A stretch of 8,789 nt of DNA from Candidatus Colwelliibacteriota bacterium (GTDB lineage Bacteria; Patescibacteriota; Minisyncoccia; UBA6257; Colwellbacteraceae). The translations under genes and the position numbers were made by a program. Shown here piece by piece: positions 1 through 5,381 of the stretch. Each line of letters starts with the position of its first letter. Within the stretch, counting starts at the first letter, position 1. The notes beneath the pieces were generated by a model. It worked only from the letters and a program-made list of their open reading frames with translations. It was not told the DNA's origin and searched no databases. The stretch lies in NCBI GenBank assembly GCA_027310265.1, contig DAIDBC010000042.1:1-8789 (forward strand). Reading direction: 5' to 3'.

Positions 1-510
1 GTTCAGGTATAGGGTAAGGATCTGATCCTTGGTGTAACGGCGTTCCAGTTGCCAGGCGAGGAGCAACTCCTTAATCTTTCTTACGATATTTTTCTCCGGC
101 GAGAGGAAGGCGTTTTTGGCCAATTGTTGGGTGATAGTTGAGCCCCCCTGAATCAACCGGCCGTTCAAGATGTCTGTGCCTATCGCGCGCAGAATACTTT
201 TCCAATCAAAGGCAGGATGACTGTAGAAAGCGTCGTCTTCAATGGCCACTGTAGCCTTTTTTACTGAGTCCGGTATGTCACTTGAGGCCTCAACCGTTCT
301 GTTCTCGTCACCGTGTATTTCATATAGCAAAACCGTACCGGTGCGGTCGTAGATTTTTGTAGATTCCGCCACGCGGCGGTTGTTTATCTCCTGCACCGGT
401 GGCAGCGTCCGCGCAAGGTAGTAAAGTGATGCCCCGCCAAGGATCGCCAAAGCGACGAGCCCAACGATCACCCACTGCCAAAACTTTATTTTCAAAAAAA
501 ATGAGAACAC
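1..510 (-). CDS. Class A penicillin-binding protein (PBP1A type), N-terminal part, cut by window edge
   Basis: This is the start of a bifunctional peptidoglycan synthase: a GT51 glycosyltransferase polymerises lipid II, and in full-length class A proteins a transpeptidase domain follows. Only 170 codons are visible. A short cytoplasmic start is followed by one hydrophobic anchor at about residues 11-32, so the rest should be extracytoplasmic. GT51 motifs are clear: EDDAFYSH at 91-98 (catalytic Glu91), QGGSTITQQLAKN at 121-133, RKIKELLLAWQLE at 144-156 (second catalytic Glu148) and ILTLYLN at 164-170. The GTG start at 510-508 was chosen because it precedes the anchor directly and follows promoter-like sequence; there is no clear Shine-Dalgarno. 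The gene is separated from the upstream yebC cluster by a terminator. The transpeptidase domain would lie outside the window, so a monofunctional transglycosylase cannot be excluded, although the long anchor region and spacing fit PBP1A. Confidence 0.93.
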   Translation of the reverse strand, partial: MFSFFLKIKFWQWVIVGLVALAILGGASLYYLARTLPPVQEINNRRVAESTKIYDRTGTVLLYEIHGDENRTVEASSDIPDSVKKATVAIEDDAFYSHPAFDWKSILRAIGTDILNGRLIQGGSTITQQLAKNAFLSPEKNIVRKIKELLLAWQLERRYTKDQILTLYLN

Positions 511-517
511 CTTGTAG

Positions 518-530
518 TTATTAGAGTATA
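518..530 (-). promoter_or_regulatory. Candidate -10 region(s) for the PBP gene
   Basis: On the minus strand TATACT (530-525) and TAATAA (523-518) lie just upstream of the GTG start at 510. The second is exactly 7 bases from the start codon, the same distance as at ruvB, the kinase and rpsT. No good -35 is visible. The position directly behind the terminator at 549-588 supports a new transcript starting here. Confidence 0.5.
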
Positions 531-548
531 ACGCCGGTCCTTGAATAA

Positions 549-588
549 AATCACCCCGCTTCATCTTTAGTCCGGTCGCGGGGTGATT
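549..588 (-). terminator. Intrinsic terminator ending the yebC-ruvC-acidic protein cluster
   Basis: There is a perfect 11-bp stem (549-559 with 578-588, AATCACCCCGC/GCGGGGTGATT) with an 18-base loop. Read on the minus strand it is followed by TTTTATT. It sits 22 bases beyond the stop of the acidic protein. Read on the plus strand it is followed by CCTTTTAT, so weak bidirectional activity is possible, but no plus-strand gene ends here. Confidence 0.8.
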
Positions 589-609
589 CCTTTTATAGTT
601 ATAGTTTAA

Positions 610-801
610 TTATTCTTCTTCGTCGTCGGTGTCGTCTTCGTAATCTTCGTCTTCATCTTCGCCGCCGCCCAACTCTTCGTCGTCTTCCTCCTCTCCCAGC
701 GCTTCTTCTTCCCCTTCTTCCTCGCCCGCTTTTGTCGAGCCGCTTTCGTCGTAGAGCTCGTTTTCGTCCTCCGGTGCGGTTGAGTGTCTGTTTTTAGGCA
801 T
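610..801 (-). CDS. Small extremely acidic, probably disordered protein (63 aa), function unknown
   Basis: I do not recognise a family. From the ATG at 801 the product has 63 residues, of which 33 are Asp or Glu and only 4 are Lys, Arg or His. The acidic residues run from residue 11 to the C-terminus, with Gly and Ala interruptions and no predicted fold, signal peptide or membrane segment. The reading frame could be extended upstream to a TTG at 858, but that start lies inside a near-consensus promoter, and the extension has a different composition, so I prefer the ATG. The gene is downstream of ruvC, has its own promoter (845-872) and ends before a terminator, so it looks like a real independent transcript. 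Possible roles, all inference: DNA mimic, chaperone-like acidic tail partner, or binder of basic proteins or cations. It could also be a non-coding transcript with a fortuitous frame. Confidence 0.6.
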   Translation of the reverse strand: MPKNRHSTAPEDENELYDESGSTKAGEEEGEEEALGEEEDDEELGGGEDEDEDYEDDTDDEEE

Positions 802-844
802 CAATACTATTGAAGTTGCCGACCTTTTGGTTGAAATCGGGGTT

Positions 845-872
845 AGTATATAAAACAACTAGTGTTTGTCAA
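845..872 (-). promoter_or_regulatory. Near-consensus sigma-70-type promoter for the acidic protein gene
   Basis: On the minus strand TTGACA (872-867) and TATACT (850-845) are separated by 16 bases. The -35 lies in the last codons of ruvC and the spacer contains the ruvC stop codon. The predicted transcript start is near 838, giving a leader of about 37 bases before the ATG at 801. This promoter is what decides the start choice for the acidic protein. Confidence 0.75.
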
Positions 873-1356
873 CCCCGGATAACCGCGCCGTTCCAGTCTT
901 AAATGCGCCGCAAAGCGCGAGGGCGAGAGCGTCGGTCGCATCATCCATCACCCTTAACCCGCGCGGCAGTTTTAAAGTCATCTTTACTGCCTGTGCCACG
1001 CCGCGTTTGTCGCTCCTGCCCCACCCCGCGACCAATTTTTTAACTTCGTTGGGTGTGAACTCCATAATCGGAATGGCGCGGCCGGCGAGAATTAAAAGCA
1101 TTACCCCACGAGCTTCAGCAACAGCAAGAGCCGTTGTTTTGTTTTTAGAAAAATAAAGCTTTTCAACTACGGCCGCGGCCGGCCTGTGGCGGTCAATTAA
1201 TTTGTTAAGCCTTCTCGAAATGAACCTTAATCTAAGGGCACGATCGGTCGTTTCTGGCTGAATGACCCCGCAGTCAATGTATTTGAACCCCGGGGCGGTT
1301 TTGATAACACCATAGCCCAAACGCGTCGTGCCTGGGTCGAGCCCTAGAATAGTCAT
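859..1356 (-). CDS. ruvC: Crossover junction endodeoxyribonuclease RuvC
   Basis: RuvC is the Holliday-junction resolvase that cuts symmetrically in the RuvABC recombination pathway. The 165-residue length is normal. The RNase H-like fold markers are present: MTILGLDPGTTRLGYG at the N-terminus with catalytic Asp7, Glu65 in VVEKLYF, and the C-terminal pair Asp139 and Asp142 in MDDATDALALALCG. The basic DNA-binding stretch KKLVAGWGRSDKRGV (106-120) is also typical. The ATG at 1356 overlaps the yebC stop as ATGA, which implies translational coupling, and the yebC-ruvC pairing is a widely conserved order. ruvA, which often follows ruvC, is absent here; ruvB lies about 2 kb away on the other strand. 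Confidence 0.97.
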   Translation of the reverse strand: MTILGLDPGTTRLGYGVIKTAPGFKYIDCGVIQPETTDRALRLRFISRRLNKLIDRHRPAAAVVEKLYFSKNKTTALAVAEARGVMLLILAGRAIPIMEFTPNEVKKLVAGWGRSDKRGVAQAVKMTLKLPRGLRVMDDATDALALALCGAFKTGTARLSGVDKH

Positions 1357-1877
1357 ACCGTGTTTGTAAATACATCAATAACGTCATCGTGTTCGCCCAA
1401 AGCGTCCGCCAGCGCCGCTACTTTTTCCTTGGAGGAAGGGTCGATCTCATTGGGGAACTTCGGCGCCCAACTATTATCCTTGTTTTGCTGAAAGGCCCAA
1501 AGTACACTGCCCGGTTCGGCGATTTTTCCTTCGTGATCGCTGAGGATCTTACGTAATTCAGCGATAGTCCGGTTGCGGTTGTCGGTTACCGCGGAAACTA
1601 AAATTGCCGCCCCGCCGGGTCCGTAGCCCTCAACCATGATTTCCTCCATACTTTTGTCTGCCGCTCCCTCGATCGCCCGGCGGATGTTATCCATCGGGAC
1701 ATTCGCCGCCTTTGCGGTTTCAATCGCGGTTCTAAGACGGGGGTTGAAATCCGGATTGGGTTCGGTGCGTGCGGCGGCGCGAATCGCTTTTAGGAGTTTG
1801 GAGAAGAGTTGGCCGCGTTTTTTGTCCGTTACCTCCTTTTTGTGTTTTATTTGAGCCCACTTGGAGTGTCCCGACAT
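1353..1877 (-). CDS. yebC: YebC/TACO1/PmpR-family protein, short form lacking the middle inserted domain
   Basis: YebC-family proteins are described as DNA-binding regulators and, for the TACO1/YebC branch, as ribosome-associated factors that help translate polyproline stretches. The signature start MSGHSKWAQIKHKK is present, followed by the basic helical domain I (to about residue 80) and the domain II strands with EGYGPGGAAILVSAVTDNRNRT (83-104) and GSVLWAF (123-129). The usual protein is about 240 residues; this one has 174. After WAF the sequence passes through about 15 residues to FPNEIDPSS and the closing DALGEHDDVIDVFTN, which corresponds to the usual C-terminus. The missing part matches domain III, which is inserted within domain II in full-length structures, so this looks like clean removal of a domain and not a frameshift. 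It starts the minus-strand cluster and overlaps ruvC. Confidence 0.95.
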   Translation of the reverse strand: MSGHSKWAQIKHKKEVTDKKRGQLFSKLLKAIRAAARTEPNPDFNPRLRTAIETAKAANVPMDNIRRAIEGAADKSMEEIMVEGYGPGGAAILVSAVTDNRNRTIAELRKILSDHEGKIAEPGSVLWAFQQNKDNSWAPKFPNEIDPSSKEKVAALADALGEHDDVIDVFTNTV

Positions 1878-1899
1878 TTCAACTTTGCTTTTTAACCGC

Positions 1900-1906
1900 T
1901 ATTATA
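1900..1906. promoter_or_regulatory. Shared, overlapping -10 elements for divergent yebC and pilB
   Basis: The 7-base TATTATA at 1900-1906 reads TATTAT on the plus strand (1900-1905) and TATAAT on the minus strand (1906-1901). The minus reading would start a transcript near 1894, about 17 bases before the yebC ATG. The plus reading would start near 1912, about 13 bases before the pilB ATG. Neither has a good -35. The gene gap is only 47 bases, so both promoters must fit here. Confidence 0.55.
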
Positions 1907-1924
1907 GGTTAGAGGCTACGTATA

Positions 1925-3217
1925 ATGGAAGCAGCACAAAAGGGTGAGTTGAAAATTGATAAATTAGAACCCCTCCCCCTTCCCGAGGTCGGGCGGCGGT
2001 TGGGTGAGGCGGTAAAGAAGAGAGTTCCGACGACCGATCTGGTAGCGACTATTTTTTCGTCCGCTGCGGCGCTAAAAGCCTCCGACGCGCATTTTGAGTC
2101 GGAGAAAGAAGACGCGTTATTGCGTTTTCGGCTCGACGGACTGCTTTATGACATCACGCGCTTTCCACGCGATGTTTACGAAGATATTTTAGGAAGGATA
2201 AAACTTGTTTCTGGTTTGAAATTAAACGTGTCTGATGCACCACAGGACGGCCGCTTCACCATCCTCCGCAGCGGGGACGAGATTGAAGTGCGCGCCTCGA
2301 CCGTTCCTTCCGAATATGGCGAGACGGCAGTGCTGCGGTTGCTTGATCCGAAAGCGGTCGCGCTTAATTTGGGAGATTTGGGTCTGCGTGCCGATGACCT
2401 TGATATCGCCGAGAAAGAGCTTAAGAAGCCGAACGGAATGATTCTGGTGACTGGCCCAACTGGTTCCGGTAAGACCACCACTCTCTACGCCTTTTTAAAA
2501 AAAGTCCACAACTCGGAGTTGAAAACCATCACCATCGAAGATCCGATTGAATACCACCTTACTGGCATCGAGCAAACCCAAGTTGATTCCGAGAGCGGCT
2601 ACGACTTTGCCTCCGGCCTGCGCTCTATTTTGAGGCAGGATCCGGATGTAATTTTGGTCGGCGAAATACGCGATTTGGAGACGGCGGAGGTCGCGATGCA
2701 TGCAGCGCTAACCGGTCACGTGGTTTTATCGACCCTGCACACCAACGATGCCGCCGGAGCATTGCCGCGTTTGATTGATCTGGGAACCAAACCAGCGATT
2801 ATTGGCCCGGCGTTAAACTTGATCGTGGCCCAGCGTCTGGTGCGTCGCCTTTGTGAATATTGCAAAACTGAGATTGCGATAAATCCCGAGCTGGCAGAGA
2901 ATATTAAAAAATTTATAAATGGGTTGTCCAAACGGGTTGATAAAACTGCCATAGAACCAAAAATATATTCGGCCAAAGGCTGCGATAAATGCCACAATGG
3001 CTATCGCGGGCGGATAGGAGTATTCGAGTTGTTGGGAGTGGATGACGCGTTGGAGAGTTTGATTGTCAAAGAAGTGACCGAGGAAGCTGTCCGTAAATTT
3101 GCCAAAGAGCAAGGGATGGTCGAGATGCAGTCCGACGGCATACTCAAAGTATTTTCTGGAGTAACAACGTTAGATGAGGTTGAACGCGTAACGGGACCAA
3201 TTGAATGGTCCCGTTAG
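1925..3217 (+). CDS. pilB: Type IV pilus/type II secretion assembly ATPase (PilB/GspE family), short N-terminus
   Basis: This is a cytoplasmic hexameric ATPase that drives assembly of type IV pili or related filaments. The order of features is: N1E-like region with ASDAHFE (52-58), Walker A GPTGSGKTT (177-185), Asp box TITIEDPIEY (201-210), Walker B DVILVGEIRD (241-250) with Glu247, His box TGHVVLSTLHTN (263-274), and a zinc-binding Cys4 set C310, C313, C353 and C356. The Cys4 set and the C-terminal GRIGVFELL favour PilB/GspE over the retraction ATPase PilT. It is 430 residues, about 100 shorter than classical PilB, because the N-terminal MshEN-type domain is missing. The ATG at 1925 has a purine-rich AGAGG about 9 bases upstream. 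It stands alone, with no pilin or PilC gene in the window; which filament system it serves cannot be told. Confidence 0.93.
   Translation: MEAAQKGELKIDKLEPLPLPEVGRRLGEAVKKRVPTTDLVATIFSSAAALKASDAHFESEKEDALLRFRLDGLLYDITRFPRDVYEDILGRIKLVSGLKLNVSDAPQDGRFTILRSGDEIEVRASTVPSEYGETAVLRLLDPKAVALNLGDLGLRADDLDIAEKELKKPNGMILVTGPTGSGKTTTLYAFLKKVHNSELKTITIEDPIEYHLTGIEQTQVDSESGYDFASGLRSILRQDPDVILVGEIRDLETAEVAMHAALTGHVVLSTLHTNDAAGALPRLIDLGTKPAIIGPALNLIVAQRLVRRLCEYCKTEIAINPELAENIKKFINGLSKRVDKTAIEPKIYSAKGCDKCHNGYRGRIGVFELLGVDDALESLIVKEVTEEAVRKFAKEQGMVEMQSDGILKVFSGVTTLDEVERVTGPIEWSR
3189..3216 (+). terminator. Hairpin at the pilB stop codon, possible terminator
   Basis: An 11-bp perfect stem (3189-3199 with 3206-3216, TAACGGGACCA/TGGTCCCGTTA) with a 6-base loop covers the last pilB codons and part of its stop. 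The following GCGCTCTTT is a poor U-tract, so termination efficiency is uncertain. It may also insulate pilB from the RNA gene arriving from the opposite strand. Confidence 0.5.
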
Positions 3218-3221
3218 CGCT

Positions 3222-3389
3222 CTTTAAGAAAAGATCGTAGGTCTGCGGGCACTTATGCTTGGGGAAGCGCTCTTTCCGGATAGACCGAAAAGAGTTTAGA
3301 ATCGTTCTTGGGGATGGGCCCAGCCGGAGCCAGACCGTCCTAACCTCGAAAGATTCGCTGCCCGCAGGCCTACAACTTTTTCTAAAGGT
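3222..3389 (-). ncRNA. Candidate structured non-coding RNA (about 165 nt), 6S-like architecture, family not identified
   Basis: The pilB-ruvB gap has no protein frame but folds into a long closing stem joining its two ends: 3222-3251 with 3359-3387, about 26 pairs with small bulges. Inside are two hairpins: 3270-3279/3285-3294 (10 bp, 5-base loop) and 3317-3324/3329-3336 (8 bp, UCCG loop). The strand can be judged from the imperfect pairs: read on the minus strand most are G-U wobbles, while on the plus strand they become A-C mismatches (three in the second hairpin, one in the first). A consensus promoter on the minus strand (3423-3395) starts just before the stem. The 3' end of the stem runs into UCUUUUCUU, which could end the transcript. 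Length, closing stem, open middle and terminal hairpin resemble 6S RNA, but I see no diagnostic 6S sequence. SRP RNA, tmRNA and RNase P core motifs are absent. Confidence 0.68.
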
Positions 3390-3394
3390 AATTA

Positions 3395-3423
3395 TTTATA
3401 ACACAAGCATATATATTTGTCAA
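3395..3423 (-). promoter_or_regulatory. Consensus sigma-70-type promoter for the structured RNA
   Basis: On the minus strand TTGACA (3423-3418) and TATAAA (3400-3395) are 17 bases apart, the optimal spacing. The predicted start is at about 3389, a few bases before the closing stem of the RNA. It is the best-matching promoter in the window, as expected for a highly expressed RNA gene. Its -35 box lies in the 7 bases between the ruvB -10 box and the ruvB start codon plus codon-adjacent sequence. Confidence 0.8.
3412..3417 (+). promoter_or_regulatory. Candidate -10 box for ruvB, leaderless arrangement
   Basis: TATATT at 3412-3417 is followed by exactly 7 bases and then the ruvB ATG at 3425, so transcription would begin at or next to the start codon. 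There is no Shine-Dalgarno upstream. No convincing -35 is visible. The region is AT-rich, so the box could be a chance match. Confidence 0.5.
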
Positions 3424-3424
3424 G

Positions 3425-4447
3425 ATGGCGACTAAGATGGACAAGGTTAAACCCAAGGAGGAGGAATACGCCGAAGAAGATCGGAGCATTGATACTCTGC
3501 TCCGCCCGAATACCTGGGCGGAGTATATCGGCCAAGAACACATCAAGCGGAATTTGAGAGTGATCATCGATGCCGCAAAAAAGCGCAGCGAACCAATTGA
3601 TCATCTATTGTTTTATGGTCAGGCTGGTTTGGGCAAGACTACCCTCGCACGCCTGGTCGCCCGCGAGATGGCCTCGCCGATGAAGACAACTTCCGGGCCG
3701 GCAATCGAGAAGACCGGCGACCTTGCTGCCATACTTTCCAATCTTGAGCCCAGCGATATTTTGTTCATCGACGAGGCGCACCGCTTGAACCGGATGATCG
3801 AGGAAGTGCTTTATCCGGCGATGGAGTCGCGAAAACTACATATCGTAATCGGTAAGGGCGCCGGCGCACGCACGGTTTCGATCGACCTCCCGCCGTTTAC
3901 ACTGATTGCCGCAACCACCCGCGTAAACTTGTTGTCCGAGCCGCTCCGTTCGCGCTTCGGCGCAATTTTGCGTTTGGATTACTATGATGAGGGGGATATT
4001 GAACGCATCATCGAGCGGTCCGCTAAAATCTTAGGAATAGATATAACGCCGGAAGCGATAAAAATACTTGCCAAGGCAGCGCGCTTCACCCCCAGGGTGG
4101 CCAACCGTCTCTTAAAGCGCGCGCGCGATTACGCCGAGGTGCACAAAAAACCCACCATTGATGGGGCTTCGGCTAAAGAGACGCTGGAGATGTTGGAAAT
4201 AGACGAACTCGGTCTGGAAGTTCATGACCGCCTGCTCCTTTCGGCGATTATAGACAAGTTCGGCGGCGGCCCCGTTGGAGTGGGAACGCTTGCAGCCGCA
4301 CTAAACGAGGATCGCGGGGTGATTGAAGAGGTCTACGAACCTTATTTACTAAAACTCGGACTTATCCGCCGCACGCCAGCCGGGCGCGTGGCCGAAGGCT
4401 TAAGCTACAAACACTTGGACAAGAAAACAAAAGACCAGTTGCTATAG
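3425..4447 (+). CDS. ruvB: Holliday junction branch migration ATPase RuvB
   Basis: RuvB is the AAA+ motor that, with RuvA, drives branch migration at Holliday junctions. The 340-residue length is normal. Landmarks: LLRPNTWAEYIGQ (25-37), Walker A GQAGLGKTT (65-73), Walker B DILFIDEAHR (111-120), sensor 1 AATTR (162-166), arginine-finger segment LRSRFG (174-179), sensor 2 TPRVANRLLKR (222-232) and the winged-helix domain GGGPVGVGTLAAALNEDRG (280-298) ending with RRTPAGR. The Walker A loop departs from the usual GPPGLGKT in carrying Gln-Ala, with the catalytic GKT intact. The ATG at 3425 is used; a second ATG at 3437 gives a four-residue shorter protein and cannot be excluded. It begins a tightly packed run with the lamin-tail gene three bases downstream. 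Its partner ruvA is outside the window. Confidence 0.97.
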   Translation: MATKMDKVKPKEEEYAEEDRSIDTLLRPNTWAEYIGQEHIKRNLRVIIDAAKKRSEPIDHLLFYGQAGLGKTTLARLVAREMASPMKTTSGPAIEKTGDLAAILSNLEPSDILFIDEAHRLNRMIEEVLYPAMESRKLHIVIGKGAGARTVSIDLPPFTLIAATTRVNLLSEPLRSRFGAILRLDYYDEGDIERIIERSAKILGIDITPEAIKILAKAARFTPRVANRLLKRARDYAEVHKKPTIDGASAKETLEMLEIDELGLEVHDRLLLSAIIDKFGGGPVGVGTLAAALNEDRGVIEEVYEPYLLKLGLIRRTPAGRVAEGLSYKHLDKKTKDQLL

Positions 4448-4450
4448 CTT

Positions 4451-4936
4451 ATGGTAGTTATAGAGTCGCTGCTCCCCAATCCGGTGGGGCCGGACCGCGG
4501 TGCGGAATGGATCGAACTTACAAACCGTGGAACGGATGCGGTTAATTTAAGCGGCTGGTCGCTCAAGGATGCAAGCGGCAAAGTTTTTGTTTTGTCCGGT
4601 ACGCTCGCGCCGCAGGGCGGCATCAAACTTCAGGATCCCCAGACCAAGATTACCCTCAACAACGACACCGATACGATTTACTTGTATGACCGGTCCGGAG
4701 GGTTGATTGACAAACTTTCTTATGAAAATCCGGCAGAGGGGGAGATCGTCGCCCGGGGCGGCGCCGTTGCGTCAGCAACTTCGGCCACACCAGTCAATAT
4801 CGCCGCCAATTCAAGCCGCATAATTCCGCAAACCAATTTGGAAAGCACGCCGATCTTTGTCGGTCTATTACTCGCCATAATTATGGGCGCGCTCGCGGCT
4901 TATGTGGCAAAATATTTGAGCGAGAAGGATGGCTAG
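4451..4936 (+). CDS. Lamin tail domain (LTD) protein with C-terminal membrane anchor
   Basis: An LTD immunoglobulin-like domain fills about residues 2-93: the opening IESLLPNPVGPDRGAEWIEL with the EWIEL hallmark, NLSGWSLKDASGK (32-44), LAPQGG (52-57), a DTIYLYD strand (74-80) and GGLIDKLSYEN (83-93). A Ser/Ala/Thr-rich linker (about 94-132) leads to one hydrophobic helix at about 133-154 and a short tail KYLSEKDG. LTDs in bacteria are mostly found in exported or surface proteins, yet no N-terminal signal sequence exists here and none can be added: the frame is closed by the ruvB stop one codon upstream. The protein is therefore either tail-anchored with the LTD in the cytoplasm or exported by an unusual route. 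The partner and function are unknown. It overlaps tsaE by 8 bases, which suggests co-translation with the ruvB run. Confidence 0.85.
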   Translation: MVVIESLLPNPVGPDRGAEWIELTNRGTDAVNLSGWSLKDASGKVFVLSGTLAPQGGIKLQDPQTKITLNNDTDTIYLYDRSGGLIDKLSYENPAEGEIVARGGAVASATSATPVNIAANSSRIIPQTNLESTPIFVGLLLAIIMGALAAYVAKYLSEKDG

Positions 4937-5381
4937 AAACCTTGAGATAAAAAACGTCCGTGAGACCGCAACACTGGCCAAAGCTTTCGCCCTTGAGCTT
5001 TTAAGAACCAAACTTGGCAGAACCGCGAGCGTGGTCGGGCTGGTCGGCGAGTTGGGCGCCGGGAAGACTTTGTTCGTAAAAAGTTTTATGCGCACGATTG
5101 GGGTGCGTCAAAAACTCATCAGCCCAACTTTTATCTTGATGAGAAGTTTCCCGCTCAAGGGACCGCGTTACCACCGCGCATACCACATTGATGCCTACCG
5201 CACCAACGGCCTCGGTCTGAAAAAATTGGGGGTCGCGGATGTTATCAAAAATCCGAAAAACATCGTCCTTATTGAGTGGGCAGACCGGGCGCGGAGTATA
5301 TTACCCAGGGGCGCGGTTATAATAGATTTCAAGCACGGCAAACGGCAAAATGAGAGACACCTTACTTTTAATCGACGCTAA
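4929..5381 (+). CDS. tsaE: tRNA threonylcarbamoyladenosine biosynthesis ATPase TsaE (YjeE)
   Basis: TsaE is the ATPase that works with TsaB and TsaD to make N6-threonylcarbamoyladenosine at position 37 of ANN-reading tRNAs. The length of 150 residues is typical. The sequence shows Walker A GELGAGKT (40-47), the SPTF switch motif (65-68), HIDAYR (86-91) and LIEWADR (114-120) in the family order. The ATG at 4929 lies within the end of the LTD gene (8-base overlap) and is preceded directly by GAGAAGG. The C-terminal basic tail overlaps the start of the following exonuclease gene by 32 bases. tsaB and tsaD are not in this window. Confidence 0.96.
   Translation: MARNLEIKNVRETATLAKAFALELLRTKLGRTASVVGLVGELGAGKTLFVKSFMRTIGVRQKLISPTFILMRSFPLKGPRYHRAYHIDAYRTNGLGLKKLGVADVIKNPKNIVLIEWADRARSILPRGAVIIDFKHGKRQNERHLTFNRR

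Noticed and set aside
802..858. Upstream TTG start extending the acidic protein by 19 residues
   Set aside because: The TTG lies between the -35 and -10 boxes of a near-consensus promoter, and the added residues are hydrophobic and basic, unlike the rest.
866..1156. Plus-strand open frame opposite ruvC
   Set aside because: It mirrors a fully convincing ruvC and has no family features; similar mirror frames opposite yebC, pilB, the kinase and holA were dropped for the same reason.
2176..3112. Several minus-strand open frames inside pilB
   Set aside because: All are antisense to conserved pilB motifs, overlap one another and show no recognisable domain or start signal.
3216..3275. Ten-base direct repeat AGCGCTCTTT at 3216-3225 and 3266-3275
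   Set aside because: Both copies fall in or beside stems of the candidate RNA and are explained by pairing needs or chance; there is no third copy.
3222..3389. SRP RNA, tmRNA or RNase P RNA in the pilB-ruvB gap
   Set aside because: No SRP apical-loop sequence, no tRNA-like T-arm with CCA end, and no RNase P conserved core were found on either strand.
3222..3389. The structured RNA being encoded on the plus strand
   Set aside because: On that strand the wobble pairs turn into mismatches, and no promoter is seen at the left side; a TTTTTCT after the stem was the only point in favour.
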